A stretch of 64,000 nt of DNA from Gracilaria domingensis (lineage: Eukaryota > Rhodophyta > Florideophyceae > Gracilariales > Gracilariaceae), in the NCBI GenBank assembly GCA_022539475.1, contig VCMS01000168.1, positions 1 to 64,000 of the forward strand, given 5' to 3'. Below, one piece after another: positions 35,485-45,756 of the stretch (position 1 is the stretch's first letter; each line of letters starts with the position of its first letter). The notes beneath the pieces were generated by a model. That model saw only the letters and a list, made by a program, of their open reading frames with translations, was not told the origin of the DNA and did not search any database. The position numbers and the translations under genes were made by a program.

Positions 35485-35516
<32 letters not shown>

Positions 35517-35830
35517 TTCTCCACTGCTTCACGTTGTAAACAACAGCCGCCATCGGCCTCGTCGTTCTGGTCGGTGCCGTTGCCGTCGGCCCCATCAGCG
35601 GCGGTGCGTTCAACCCGGCGGTCGTCATCGGTCTCAACCTGATCAAGCACTTCTGGAAGATCCCCTACATGCTGTGGGTATCGCTTGCGAACATGCTCGG
35701 CGCTATTGCCGGAACGTTTGTGTTCTATGTTGTTGCGCCCGATGAGTTTGAACATTTCTCTGCGGAAGCTCATCAGCTCAGGGATCAGATCACCACTGAG
35801 GCCTCTTCTCTTCTTCCCACTCGCTCCTAA
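34981..35830 (+). CDS. Aquaporin / MIP-family channel
   Basis: Two exons, 34981-35431 and 35547-35830, give 244 residues with six membrane segments and two half-helix loops. The first pore motif is SGGHVNPAVTFS (NPA at 62-64), the second ISGGAFNPAVVIG (NPA at 173-175). The intron splits the codon of residue 151 (phase 1), and joining gives the family-like YFGTAIGLVVLVG. The start is the first ATG after the poly-C tract, giving MALEDF; the open frame further upstream has no ATG. MIPs conduct water or small neutral solutes. The selectivity-filter arginine that normally follows the second NPA is valine here (NPAV), and the helix-5 histidine of water-specific channels is alanine. The pore is therefore probably wider than that of orthodox aquaporins. 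The subcellular site is unknown. Confidence 0.93.
35432..35546 (+). other. Intron of the aquaporin gene
   Basis: 115 nt, GTACGT donor and CAACAG acceptor, with a (CT)n tract in the second half acting as an extended polypyrimidine stretch. An in-frame TAA near its start confirms it must be removed. Confidence 0.9.
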
Positions 35831-37788
35831 GCATACTCACGTTTCGCCTTTCAGCTCGCGTGCCAGTCGTTTCGGTCGCAGTCAACTCGTAACGTTAGCT
35901 TGTTTTTCGTTGCTTTGTGGCACTTGTGTGTGATAAACTGTATTCACCGTAGTGCGCCAGCTCACCCACTACTCTATAGTGCAGGCATTACATCGACGCG
36001 TTCGTCATGGAGCTCCAACGTACTGACTGTTCAAAATGCAGCGCCCACCATATGAGGTGTTCAGCACTAAACACATACATTTGTTGTGCGCACGGTATGA
36101 AATAGCACGATCCGTCTCCAGACTAGGTGCAAGCTAATGCAGCCGCGCTACCAGGTGTGAGTGGAGTCTGGAAAATCTCATTTGCAACTCAACTCATTTA
36201 CGAAATGGAAGACTCGTCCTTACATCCATTGGAGCGCAAGGAGTGGCAGAAATGCGTTACTGGCTTACTGCCGAATTGATTGGGGCGTTTGTCTGTTGTC
36301 GAGAAATAGATACTACTGCAGCTCATTTCTAGGCGACGGTGCGTCTCATACATATACTGTACTACAATAGTTCATGGAGAACACGGACGCGCCGGCGGCG
36401 GGCTCCCGCCGTCTCTGGCCGAGCAGGCGTGAAGCATCTCAGATCTCGAATGCGCTTCGCTACATATGCAACCGGCAGACTATAACGGTACCTTTGGTAA
36501 GGTTATAGATACGGCTCACCGTCAAAGCGAGATTTGGTTTCCCATGTCAGCGTGACAGCTGCGTGCGTCGCGTATCGCGCCACGTAGGAGCCACTTTCGC
36601 TTGCTTCTTGGTGATAAGCCATCACGCTGCTGGCATCCGCAGCCAATGAATAGCTTGAGTTCACCTCCCTCATTCGTAAAGAGCGACTATGCATTTGAAT
36701 TTGCAAGCGGCTGCGATCGCATGCCCGTTTGGAAAAAGAGGAAAATGTTCTCCCCGCAGTGGACTCTCCAAAGTTGCACTGCCCCAAGCGTCTCTCTACC
36801 CCTGGTTCTAGCCTTCAGAAACATGCCGATCATGAGGAGGAAGCAAATAGAAACGTTTGCGCCCCCGCGGCTCTGGACAGCGCTCTCCTGATTCGTTGAT
36901 TCCCGAAAAATGGCGCGAATATCTGTGGTTGAGCATATTCGCACATGTTACAGCAGCCTTGTGTGGTTATTAGCGGTAAAAAAAAAAAAAAGCTGGGAGT
37001 GTACGTGTCCTCTGGATGTGTTGAATGAGCTGAACTCAAGTTGGGCACTGCGCAGCGATCTTTCGCAATGTACAGTAGCATTGCTGAGGTCGAACTAGCA
37101 ATGCACGCGCACAATCTTAAGCGCCAAGTGACGCTGTCAGCTGCAAACAAGCATGTGATCACGTTGTGCAAAACGCGCAGATCGTGGAGAGATGGGAAAC
37201 TCAACAGTCCGGGGGACAAGTATCAACGAGAACGAAGAAGAGGTGGTGACGCATTCGACGTCCATACATGGAAGACGATGAATGATAGAATGCCACACGT
37301 GAAGCGCGCCGCGACCATGACGATATCCTGTCAAGGCCCTCTCAGGTGGCGAGCATAAGGGGGCGCGCAGCGCGCATCATGGCGTGGAGCCGAATATCGG
37401 GACTGAATAAATAAACAGCGCACTTGTGCCCGTTGAGTCAAGCGCTGACACACGTGCGCGGCGGGCGCGCCTGTCAGTGCGGCCAGCAAGGTGAACGCCG
37501 AGGTAAATATCAGAAGGGGGGGTTGCTGTAAGCCGTTGCTTCCGTCCGCCAGCATAGCTCTCTCTCTCTCAATAAGTTACGTTATAAAACTGCGTGTGGA
37601 GTGCGGCCGATCGCACGCCGTGCGTTCAAGTCAAATGTTGGAAGTGGGCAATTAACACGGGTCTTTGTTCCCTTCAACACCGCCAGCTACACCATTCATC
37701 AATGAATGGTTGCTTTTATACCAAAGCTAAAAAAAATGTCCAAGCTCAGAAAACAGCCAGTGCGGATCCAAGGGCACACAAGCAGATT
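35831..37788. other. Gene-free intergenic region
   Basis: Nearly 2 kb without a supported gene. It contains a poly-A run near 36977 and a (CT)n tract near 37558. It lies between the 3' ends of the aquaporin and C2-domain genes. Confidence 0.45.
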
Positions 37789-38618
37789 TTAATCGCCGCC
37801 CTTGTGGAGCATTGATCCAAACAGCTGGAACACATTGACTGCGATCGGAAACAATGCAGCGTTACAAGAGAAGGGTGAGTATATGAAACAAGTACGTGTA
37901 GAGGGCGATGTGACGCGCGTTGTGAAACGGTTGTAAAGCACTTACCGTCTCCGGCCTCGAAGTTGATGTTGACGCCAATGGTTCCGACCGATTCGCCGTC
38001 TGCGTTATACAGCGGCACTTCGTCGTCGTTGATGCCATCGTCCAGCAAATCGCAGATGGTGAACTCGGCGGTTCCGATCACGTCATCACGGCTGGCGGTC
38101 GATCGCGCAGGAGACGAGCGGATGGGGCGGGTCAGACATACAGTGAGCGGGCGATGACTTTTGCGCGCTGGAGGGGCGAAAAACTTACGAAACTGGCAGG
38201 ATCGAAGGCGGGCGAGGGCGGAGTGATTGGGGTGAAAGCAAAAAGGTTGGGGTCAGAAAGGAATGCTTGGGTCGGGGTTTTTGATGGTGACAGCGAGGCG
38301 GTACAAGCGTGTGACGTACATGTATCCTCGTCCATGAGCTTGAGAATGATCTTCTCGTAATCGCCCTTGATGTGCTTGACGACGGTGGAGTCGAAATCCG
38401 GCGTGAAGCCGTCCTTCTCTTCGGTCTTCCAAATCTGCTCGGCACGGACATTGAAGTGTGCATTGGACGGTCAGCAGCGCGAAAAAGGCAAGCTCAGAGA
38501 CGGGGGGGGTGGAACGCACCTCGTTGTCATCGATCAGCACGCTGATGTACAAATCACTGGCATGACTAAAGCTGCCAGACTTGATCCAGATGCTAATCTT
38601 TCCCTCGACCTCAGCCAT
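37789..38618 (-). CDS. Small C2-domain protein, five exons
   Basis: The exons on the minus strand are 38618-38520, 38434-38320, 38192-38189 (4 nt), 38091-37946 and 37838-37789, giving 137 residues. The introns are 85, 127, 97 and 107 nt, all GT-AG. The product is a single C2-like beta-sandwich. It starts MAEVEGKISIWIKSG, then LYISVLIDDNE (23-33), IILKLMDEDTFSRDDVIGTA (62-81, with the Asp cluster that in C2 domains binds calcium), CDLLDDGINDDEVPL and a closing GTIGVNINFEAGD. C2 domains bind phospholipid membranes or proteins, often in a calcium-dependent way. The C2 motif DEDTFSRDD is only obtained if the 4-nt exon is used. The start is the only in-frame ATG of exon 1. Exon boundaries are predictions from splice motifs and frame. 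Confidence 0.8.
38189..38192 (-). other. Apparent 4-nt microexon (TTTC)
   Basis: Flanked by CTGCCAG and GTAAGT on the minus strand. With the last T of exon 2 and the first C of exon 4 it encodes Phe-Ser, completing the C2 motif D-x-D-T-F-S-x-D-D. Skipping it puts the downstream exon out of frame. Confidence 0.7.
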
Positions 38619-39886
38619 ACTGTGAGCGGTGAACGACGACGAAACAGCGGGTTGCGCGCGGCACGGAGTCGAAGCGACGGGGGCGATGGGATGCGGGGGC
38701 GGGCGGCGCGGTGCGGGTGCGGCGGGTCGGGCGCTCGGGGGCGGACTCTTTTAAGCGCGAATGAGCTTGCACACGCTGCCAGCACGACGTGTGCTGTGCA
38801 GCAGGCAGGCGGGCTTGATTTGGGCCCTTGCGGGCGCGCGCGGTCAGCGTGACTGCGCGTTGTCGCCGCCGTATGGCCAGGCTGCGTATGGCGCCGCTTG
38901 TGCGCAGCTCGCGGACGGCCGCGTAACGCGCGCGCTGACAAAGCACGTGGCGCCCCGCGCGGTTTTGTAAGTGCGCAAAAGTTCGGTAACTGCAGCGGTA
39001 CGTCGGCGTGAGCGCGTGGCGCTCAGCCACCAACCCATTTTGCCACCACAATATCTGTGCCGCGCGCGATTCCGCGCGCCACGCGTCCAGCGCGCCGCGC
39101 TGTGCACGGCCGCCGCCGTGTCCACGCGGCCGCGTGTGCACGCGCGCCCGCCGCGCGCAAACTGGCGCACGCGTCGAGCGCGCACGCGCGGCCGCGCACG
39201 CGCGGCGCGCGCGCGCGGCCGCGGCGCGCCGCACGTGGCGCTGATTTGCTGTTCAATTCAAGCGCCGGCCGCGCGCGCCGCACGCGCGCGCCAAAAAGGC
39301 GCGCCACGCGCCGCCGCGCGGCGCCACTGTAACGCGCGGCGCGCGGAGCCTCTCCGCGCGGCGCGCGCGCGCGCGCCGCGCGCTCCAGAAAAAGGCACGC
39401 GTGCGCGCGCCGACGCGTCGCGCGTGCATCTTGGCGCTCGCGCGCGCCGCTCGTGCTCGCGGCGCGCGCCTGTTTTGCGCGCCGCCTAACCGCAGCTGCG
39501 CCGCGCGCCCCCTCCCCCAACACCGCCTTCCGCACCTCGTCGTCGCGCCCGCCGCTCCGCGCTGCCCGTTGTTGTTGCCCGCCTCCCGTCGCCGCTGCCG
39601 CCGCTTCCCCGCCGCCCGCCCGTGCTCCCTCGCGCTTGTTGCCCCGCTTTCCGCCCTTCACCCCCCCCGCCCTCCCCGCGACCGCAACGCCGACGCCGAC
39701 ACCGTTCTTCGAGGCTTCCTCCCGCAGCACGCCCCGGCCACCGCCTCCCGTTTTCCCGCCCGCCCGCCGCCCGCCGCCCGACTCATCGCCGCGCGACGAG
39801 CGTCGCGCCGCCGCCGTATGTGCTTTCCGAGCTCGTCGTGCGCTCGCTGTCACGTCGATTAAGCGCGCGTCGGGCGCGATCGAACG
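38619..39886. other. Extremely GC/CpG-rich intergenic region
   Basis: The core at about 39050-39480 consists almost entirely of GCGC and CGCG words with runs such as GGCGCGCGCGCGCGCGCCG. These create long open frames on every strand that are not genes. It lies between divergent genes (C2 protein and RING protein) and probably carries both promoters. Confidence 0.6.
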
Positions 39887-40459
39887 ATGCCCACGTGGAG
39901 CGTGGCGTTCATTTCCGTGTGCGGGCTCCTGTTCATCGTCGTCTTCAGCTTCACCGCGCGCGCCATCTACCGCCACCTCTCCGTGGGGCTGTACGCGCCG
40001 CCGCCGCCGCCGCGCTCCTCGCCGCTCGCCGCCGCGCGCGCGCCGTCGGCGCCGCCGCGCCCGCTGCTCCGCGCCGGCGCGCCGCACGCGCCGCACGCGC
40101 CGCCGCTGCCCGAGCACAAGATCGCGCTGGCGGCGCCGCGCTGCGCCAAGCTGGGCGACGACTGCGTGTGCACGATTTGCCTGGACGTGATTGAGCGCGC
40201 GCAGTCGGCGCGGCGCATGGCGGCGTGCGGGCACGTGTTCCACTCGTCGTGCGTCAAGAGCTGGCTGCGCCGCAGCGCGCGCTGCCCCAACTGCCAGCGC
40301 GCGGCCGCGCTGGAGGAGACGGTGCGGCACCTGGTGGAGCTGCACGCCAAGGGCGCGGCGGCGCCGCCGCCGCCGGGCGCGCGCATCGGCGACCGGCTGC
40401 ACCGCAGCGGGTCGTTCGCGGCGGCGGCGGCGGCCGCCGCCGCGGCGGCCGCGTCGTGA
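39887..40459 (+). CDS. Membrane-anchored RING-H2 E3 ubiquitin ligase
   Basis: 190 residues. An N-terminal membrane helix (about 6-26, VAFISVCGLLFIVVFSF) is followed by a Pro/Ala-rich linker. A complete RING-H2 domain has C95, C98, C114, H116, H119, C122, C133 and C136 (CTICLD ... CGHVFHSSCVKSW ... CPNC). The end is an alanine run. This is the layout of plant ATL-type ligases, in which the RING recruits an E2 enzyme at a membrane. The substrate is unknown. The very high GC content drives the Ala, Pro and Arg richness, and the C-terminal poly-Ala is probably non-functional. Confidence 0.85.
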   Translation: MPTWSVAFISVCGLLFIVVFSFTARAIYRHLSVGLYAPPPPPRSSPLAAARAPSAPPRPLLRAGAPHAPHAPPLPEHKIALAAPRCAKLGDDCVCTICLDVIERAQSARRMAACGHVFHSSCVKSWLRRSARCPNCQRAAALEETVRHLVELHAKGAAAPPPPGARIGDRLHRSGSFAAAAAAAAAAAAS

Positions 40460-41059
40460 GCGCGGCGCTTTTGTCGAGCGCGCACTGTAACCGCCGCACG
40501 AGCCGCGGCTGTAAGGCGCGCTGTAAGGAGGAGGCTGCGCGCTGTCCCACGCGCCATGGCGCAATTACACCGCGCGCGCGCGCGCGGCTTGGCGCGCCGA
40601 AACGCGCGCCGCGCGGCCGCTCGCGCGACGCGCCCAACTTGTGCGCCGCCGACGATCACGCGGCCGCGCGCGCCGCGCGCGGCGGACAAACTGCGCCCCG
40701 CGCTGCGCCCGCCGTTGGCACATACAGCGCGCCTGCGCGCGCCGCCGCCGTAAAGAGTTACAGACTGCAACGCCGTCGGCTGTAACCGCGCCGCCATCTC
40801 GCGAGTCGCGCCTAGTACTTTGCAGCAGCCCCACGCCTTTTTTGCATCATATGATACACGCCCCCATTCCCATGCATACGCTCGCCCGTGCGTGGCCCCA
40901 AACTGCCCGCCGCAAGCGCGCTCATACGCGCCTTCTTTTGCGGCACTCAATTCAACGCTGTCGAGCCACACCGCCCCGCTATCCGCCACCCGCCCGCTTC
41001 CTTCTCCATCGCGACAGAAATCCCCCCCCCCCCCCCCCCCTTCAGCCACCAGCAGCGCC
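40460..41059. other. GC-rich intergenic region and leader of the glycosyltransferase
   Basis: The first part continues the GCGC-rich composition. It then becomes more balanced. No gene is supported, and long antisense frames here are composition artefacts. Confidence 0.45.
41022..41040 (+). repeat. Poly-C leader tract before the glycosyltransferase start
   Basis: A run of 19 C ending 19 nt upstream of the start codon, the same placement as in the aquaporin gene. Confidence 0.9.
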
Positions 41060-42317
41060 ATGGCGTCCAGACATCTCGTCTATATCACCCTCGAGTATTG
41101 TGCTTCCGATCTCTTCTCCGGGAACGGCGTCTGCGCCCGCTCGCACGTACGCGCTCTTGCATCCCTCAACGTCGCCCTCACCGTGCTTTGCGCCACCCCA
41201 TACAAGCCGTCCCCAGCGCCAACGCCGTCCGACCCGGAGCCGCTGATACCCAATGTCACCTTACACGCTGTCCCGCTCGACAAGTGGTTCACAACCGATC
41301 GAAACAGCTCTCATCGGCAGTTTGCCCGTTGCGCAGCCGCCGTCCTTCAAACGCTTGATTTCAATCAAATCCACGCCATTCTCGCCGTAGATTGGACCGC
41401 CATGAATGTCATCCACGCCCTTCCACACAGCGCTCGCTCCCGAATCGCGCATGTGCCCATCATATATTTGAACTTCCGCGTTTACTCACGCATGGTCGGC
41501 ATATCCGACGAGGACCGCCGCTTTTATCTTTCCAACGAGAAATACGCCGTGAGAACTGCGCTGCAGTCAGCAGGTGGTGTAATGTCGTTGGGTAATGCCG
41601 ACAACGACCTTCTTCGCCGCCATTCGCCGAATACATCCTCAAAACCGTTTCGCGTCATTCTACCAATGCTGCGACAAGAGTTCATAGACATCGCCGCAGT
41701 GGAACGGGGCACCATTCTCGACTTTGCCAGGCCGCGCAACTTTCTCGTATCGCTCGTCCGCCTCAGCGAAGACAAGGGCCCGCACCGATTCGTTTCGTTG
41801 CTAGCCAAAATACAAAAGGAAGACCCTCACTTCTGGAGTCGCACTGGTATAACCCCAGTGCTGTGCGGCGCGCCCTCACAACCCGAATATGCGCAAAAGT
41901 TGAAACAAACTCTCAAGTCCACCGTGCCAGAGGCTGTGATCGTGGACGAGTTTCTCGGGCCGAGCGCGTTTGCAATGCTGCTGCAGTCGAGCGCGCTCAA
42001 CATTCATCCCGCATTGTACGAGGCTTATGGAATGACCATCGTAGAAGCAGCAGCCATGGGTTGTCCTTCCGTTGTTCACTCGCAGGATATCGGAGCCGAA
42101 CAACTGCTAAGAAGCAGCGATGACGAAATTGTTACGGTACCTCACCGACGAGAACAAACTTGTCAAGTTGGTTATGGGCCTACTAGAAGACCATGACAGA
42201 CGCCAATCGATCGCCATGAATGCGTTTCGAAAAGCTGTCAGCTGGGGTGAACTACAGCATGCACAGTGTTTGTTAGATTTCCTTGAAGATTGTAAACGTA
42301 TTCATCCAATACTTTGA
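41060..42317 (+). CDS. GT4-family glycosyltransferase, one frame break
   Basis: The first frame runs from ATG 41060. It begins RHLVYITLEYCASDLFSGNG, has the nucleotide-sugar region VSLVRLSEDKGPHRFVSLLA, and the GT4 donor-binding signature ALYEAYGMTIVEAAAMGCPS with the E-x7-E glutamates, then DIGAEQLL. It goes off frame near 42135-42145 and stops at 42196. The homologous C-terminus continues in the next frame (LTDENKLVKLVMGLLEDHDR to 42317). Loss of one base in GTTACGGTACCTCACC explains this. It is either a real mutation or a sequence error. Intact, the protein would be about 418 residues, normal for a GT-B retaining enzyme. The acceptor is unknown. A poly-C tract lies just before the start. 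Confidence 0.8.
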
Positions 42318-43515
42318 ACCTAATTCTGGCGGATCAAATCTTAGAACGCAGATTGGGTACACCCTGGTGAGGTAACGCTCCGAGAGGGGAGACTAGCTAC
42401 AGTCTCCTTATCGGATTGTTGTGGACAATGGATCTATCCCCACCAATCTTCAACATTATCGTGTACGACGCGAGTTCTAACAGCCCCACTTGTCTTGGAG
42501 GCAACCCGATGTGCTATGCGCCGAGCTCAAGGGCACCTACGGCTGAAGTACAGTAGTTGCACAGGTAGGCGTAACTTGACATGGCTGCGAAAGAGACGGC
42601 TTGGAGGGGTATCATCGACACGATAGAAGAGGGTTCTGATGTGGAGCTCATCGCTAGTGTGGAGGGCATGTCGGTTTCGGGGAGCAGACCTTGAGCATGA
42701 ACAGGGGCTTCGGAATATCTGTTGCGAATGGTACAATGATTTTTGCGCTGCCTACATCTAGTGTCTCGTCCCGAGCCGTGCCAACGGTAGATACCCTTGT
42801 ACAACTAGGGTACCATCTTGAATCATGGTAAAAAGTCTATCATCATCGTGATTCATGTTGATGATAAACTTTTTACCTTCGGCGGTAAAACCCGTGACTT
42901 GCTCCCACAGTGGGAGCAAGTCGTGGGTTTTACCGCCGAGTCCCACTCCGTTCAGAGGCCCCCAGTCCTAAGTTTTTTGAAACGGAGGCGTCGTCATGCA
43001 TGACGGCGTCGTGGTATGGCGTCATGGTGACGCCATACCTCGAGCCAGCAATGCAAGCAAGCTTGAAAAGCAAAACGTGGACAAGAGTGCAACTTGCTGC
43101 TACGACTTCACGAAAGTGCTTTCAAGGTCAAGAGGTATCTAAAGAGATAAAGAGAAACATTAACCTTCTTAACCTTTGCATCCCTTCCATGAGATTCTAA
43201 CACAAGGGGCAGAGAGTTTGAAGAATACATATGAAGAACATCCCGAAGCCCGCGAGACAATCGTAGCACAAAAAGGTGGAACTGGAAAGGAGACAGGAAT
43301 CCTCAACTGAGCCATGAGTCAGGGCTAAACTTGGTCCACGTTTACCTTCTTGCTTGGAATTCTTTGCGTCTGCGCACAGGTGCGTAGCGTACCGGGGTAG
43401 ACACTATCAATTCACAAAACGAGTGTTTTCCAGGGTTTCACGGGTATTTCATCTCTGGGCTCTCTCAGAGCATTCGAGGGCATTTCCTTTGTGTTCATTA
43501 AGCGAAGAAGCAAAG
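42318..43515. other. Intergenic region with hairpins
   Basis: About 1.2 kb without a supported gene. A possible copia polyprotein scrap lies around 42500-42650. The region is dominated by the hairpin cluster at 42827-43038. Confidence 0.4.
42827..42937. repeat. Two adjacent hairpins
   Basis: Hairpin 1 (42827-42877) has arms GGTAAAAAGT.TATCATC and its mirror. Hairpin 2 (42881-42937) is a nearly perfect 27-bp-arm palindrome, GGCGGTAAAACCCGTGACTT onward, with a 2-3 nt loop. Only 3 bp separate them. A third palindrome (GTATGGCGTCATGGTGACGC onward) follows at 43014-43038. Confidence 0.9.
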
Positions 43516-44025
43516 ATGGAAACTGATCTGACCGCCCTGGAGCTCCGTCTTCATCGTTTGGAGACTGTAGTGGGAGAATCATCGTGTCAAAGGAATTTAC
43601 TGAAAGAACTGAAAGCGGTGCAGAAGGCTCTGCGGGAAACAGTGCCCGATGAAATGGCAGCTGCGTATAAGACCGTCGCCCTTCTCTCGTCCGTCGGCAC
43701 ACTGCCAGCTACAAGAGCAGCACGGGTGGAAAAGCTGAGTCTTCTTGAAACGACTCTGGATCAGGCTGAAACCTACGTCACGGAATTTGATGCCTTGCAG
43801 CACGTCCTGGACAAGCCTCTTGATCTAGGCCAGTTGGATCGAGGAGCACTCGCAACACTAGAAAGTAGCGTGTGTGACGTCTCGAATGATATCGCTGAGG
43901 AAGAACGTAACGTTGACGCGCTTCTTATGGAGTTCAATAGTGTTACAGAAAAACTGAACGATGCCATGCTGCACATGGCACATCATCTTCAATCCCGGAC
44001 GTCACCGGAAAAGGAACCAACATGA
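43516..44025 (+). CDS. Coiled-coil protein resembling dynactin subunit p24 (DCTN3)
   Basis: 169 residues, almost all helical. The layout matches the p22/p24 dynactin shoulder subunit: an N-terminal LELRLHRLETVVG, a KELKAVQKALRE helix, a middle Y-x-x-V-A-L-L segment, then a long heptad region with LQHVLDKPLD and IAEEERNVDALLMEFNSVTE near the end. Length agrees with the family (about 170-190). The similarity is structural and low in identity, so another small coiled-coil complex subunit is possible. The start is the ATG at 43516; the open frame extends further upstream without a better start. Confidence 0.45.
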   Translation: METDLTALELRLHRLETVVGESSCQRNLLKELKAVQKALRETVPDEMAAAYKTVALLSSVGTLPATRAARVEKLSLLETTLDQAETYVTEFDALQHVLDKPLDLGQLDRGALATLESSVCDVSNDIAEEERNVDALLMEFNSVTEKLNDAMLHMAHHLQSRTSPEKEPT

Positions 44026-44122
44026 GGCAACATCGGGTGCGGCCGATGGAATGGTCCTAAAGCAGTTGTTGTCGTAGCGATACAACAAAAATGTGTGAAT
44101 CCAGTAGCAATACGAGAGCAAG

Positions 44123-44785
44123 TTATTCATCTAGTTTTGACGGAGTGACAGCGTCGACGTTTCGATCCTGGCGGAGCTCCTTGTTAAGTTCAGTGCCAAC
44201 TTTTGTTCTAAAGACATCCTTTGTACTATCGAAAAACTCTTGTAGTTGAACGCCCTGTTCACGTTCGTATTCATCTGCTTGCAGAATCATTTCAAACTTG
44301 TCAATGTCCTTCATGAGTTTGGCCTCCTCTGTAGTACCGTCTTCATACTCTTTCCACAATTCGTACATGTCTTTCCCAGCCGGACTGCCTTTTAGAATGT
44401 CATCGCGGATATGACGCATTGCGTCCTCTTCCATCTGGCGTTTCTGTTCTTTTGAGACATTATCATGAGGCGTTATATCCCCTACGATACACTCGGCCAG
44501 ATCGTGCACCAGAGCCATGCGGATCAAGTGGTCACGGTTTTTGTGCGGTATTGCAAAGGCTATGAGGGCCATACGATACATGTGATCTGAAATGGATTCT
44601 GGTAGATTAACGTTGCTGCGCACCCAACCTGTCCTTTTGGTTGTCTTCAAACGACCGATGAGACGAAAGAAGTCTAGCATATTCTGTGAAGGCTGCGGGG
44701 TGCTCATCCTTGCAGAGCTGGAGTGGTGTCGAAGTGATCTTCGATATATCGGTAGATTCGGGTAGGGGCAGAAGACGGGTTGCAT
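44123..44785 (-). CDS. HDDC2: HD-domain 5'-deoxynucleotidase, HDDC2/YGK1-like
   Basis: 220 residues. The HD metal-binding set is present: H68 (SISDHMYRM), H94-D95 (LVHDLAECIVGD, with E98) and D162 (KDIDKFEM). The family removes phosphate from deoxynucleoside 5'-monophosphates using a divalent metal. The start at 44785 adds about 26 residues that are Arg/Ser-rich and could be an organelle presequence. A second Met at residue 27 (MSTPQPS) gives the usual cytosolic length, so initiation is undecided. It is divergent from the J-domain gene. Confidence 0.88.
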   Translation of the reverse strand: MQPVFCPYPNLPIYRRSLRHHSSSARMSTPQPSQNMLDFFRLIGRLKTTKRTGWVRSNVNLPESISDHMYRMALIAFAIPHKNRDHLIRMALVHDLAECIVGDITPHDNVSKEQKRQMEEDAMRHIRDDILKGSPAGKDMYELWKEYEDGTTEEAKLMKDIDKFEMILQADEYEREQGVQLQEFFDSTKDVFRTKVGTELNKELRQDRNVDAVTPSKLDE

Positions 44786-45756
44786 AAGCAGCGACGGATA
44801 TGGGGGCTCCCAAAGCTGCTTCCTAGTGTGTACAATGCGAACGATTCGGGTCGGCGACGGTGTGAGAGTAAAATCGAGTAGAGCGTGGTACCTCAGCTCT
44901 TTGATTCAATTTACGATCTTTAGTATCAGCTACATATATGTATACCTTGCGTAGCACGCAGGATGCGTAGCCATGGAGTCTGGATGCAGACAAGCTTCAT
45001 GTTCGCACTCTTCTACGTCTTAAGTGTCTTCTCTTAACCGTGCACCGGATATCACAATGTTGGTTGTACTCCATGCAGTGGATGTGGTGCGGTTTAAGGA
45101 GAATGCCAGAGAAACGCGTCAAAGCGGTGCCTGGAGTTTGTAAACAGTTTATGAAGTGTGAATGTCGTGCTACCGGCGACGCTGGCGTTGCAGATTTGTT
45201 CTACTACAGAAATTAGTGTCTGACACATGTGTGTGCAAAAGGCTTGTTACTGATACAGAATCCCGCTCGGCTATCTTTCCGAAAGAGTGACGCATTGGCC
45301 AACAACCAAAAGGTCGTCTTCCATGCAGCTCAAGCACCAAGGCGAAGCCGGAGTCAACCCATGCAAGACGAGGACTCCACAGCAACACCAAGGCGCGAGC
45401 CGCTGAAACAAGGGCCCGCGACAAACCATGGACTGCTCTTCATTACGGGAAAACGTATAACAAGTCTTTGCAGTTGAAGGTTAGAAAAAAGACTTTGTTA
45501 GCGGAGAAGAGGGGGAGGGACAGCTGCGGGGAAGACGCTCAGCTTTTATAGGATGGCGGGTCGACGACGGGGACGGCGGTTGGCTTGTACACGAGATACA
45601 CGTGTGCACAGTGGCTGCTGCGCTGGATGGTCATCCGTGTCCGCCGCATCTCAACGTGCGCTTGAGCTGCCGGAGTTGAACTCCACCTCGGCTAGACGCT
45701 CCAGCTCCCGCGTCGCGCCTCGCTTCTGTCACGCTCCCTTCACATTCGGAACAGAA
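44786..45756. other. Divergent intergenic region (HDDC2 / J-protein)
   Basis: Holds the promoters of both genes. A TATA-like TTTTATA at 45544-45550 sits about 200 bp before the preferred J-protein start. It would place transcription start after the first upstream ATG (45553), which supports the internal start at 45757. Confidence 0.5.

Noticed and set aside
39023-41061. Very long minus-strand ORFs (39023-40564 and 39967-41061)
   Set aside because: They lie antisense to the RING gene and the GC-rich block. Their Ala/Arg-rich composition follows from GC content, and no domain is visible.
42131-42161. 31-nt intron at the glycosyltransferase frame break
   Set aside because: Removing it would delete residues that match the family. 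A single-base deletion explains the data better.
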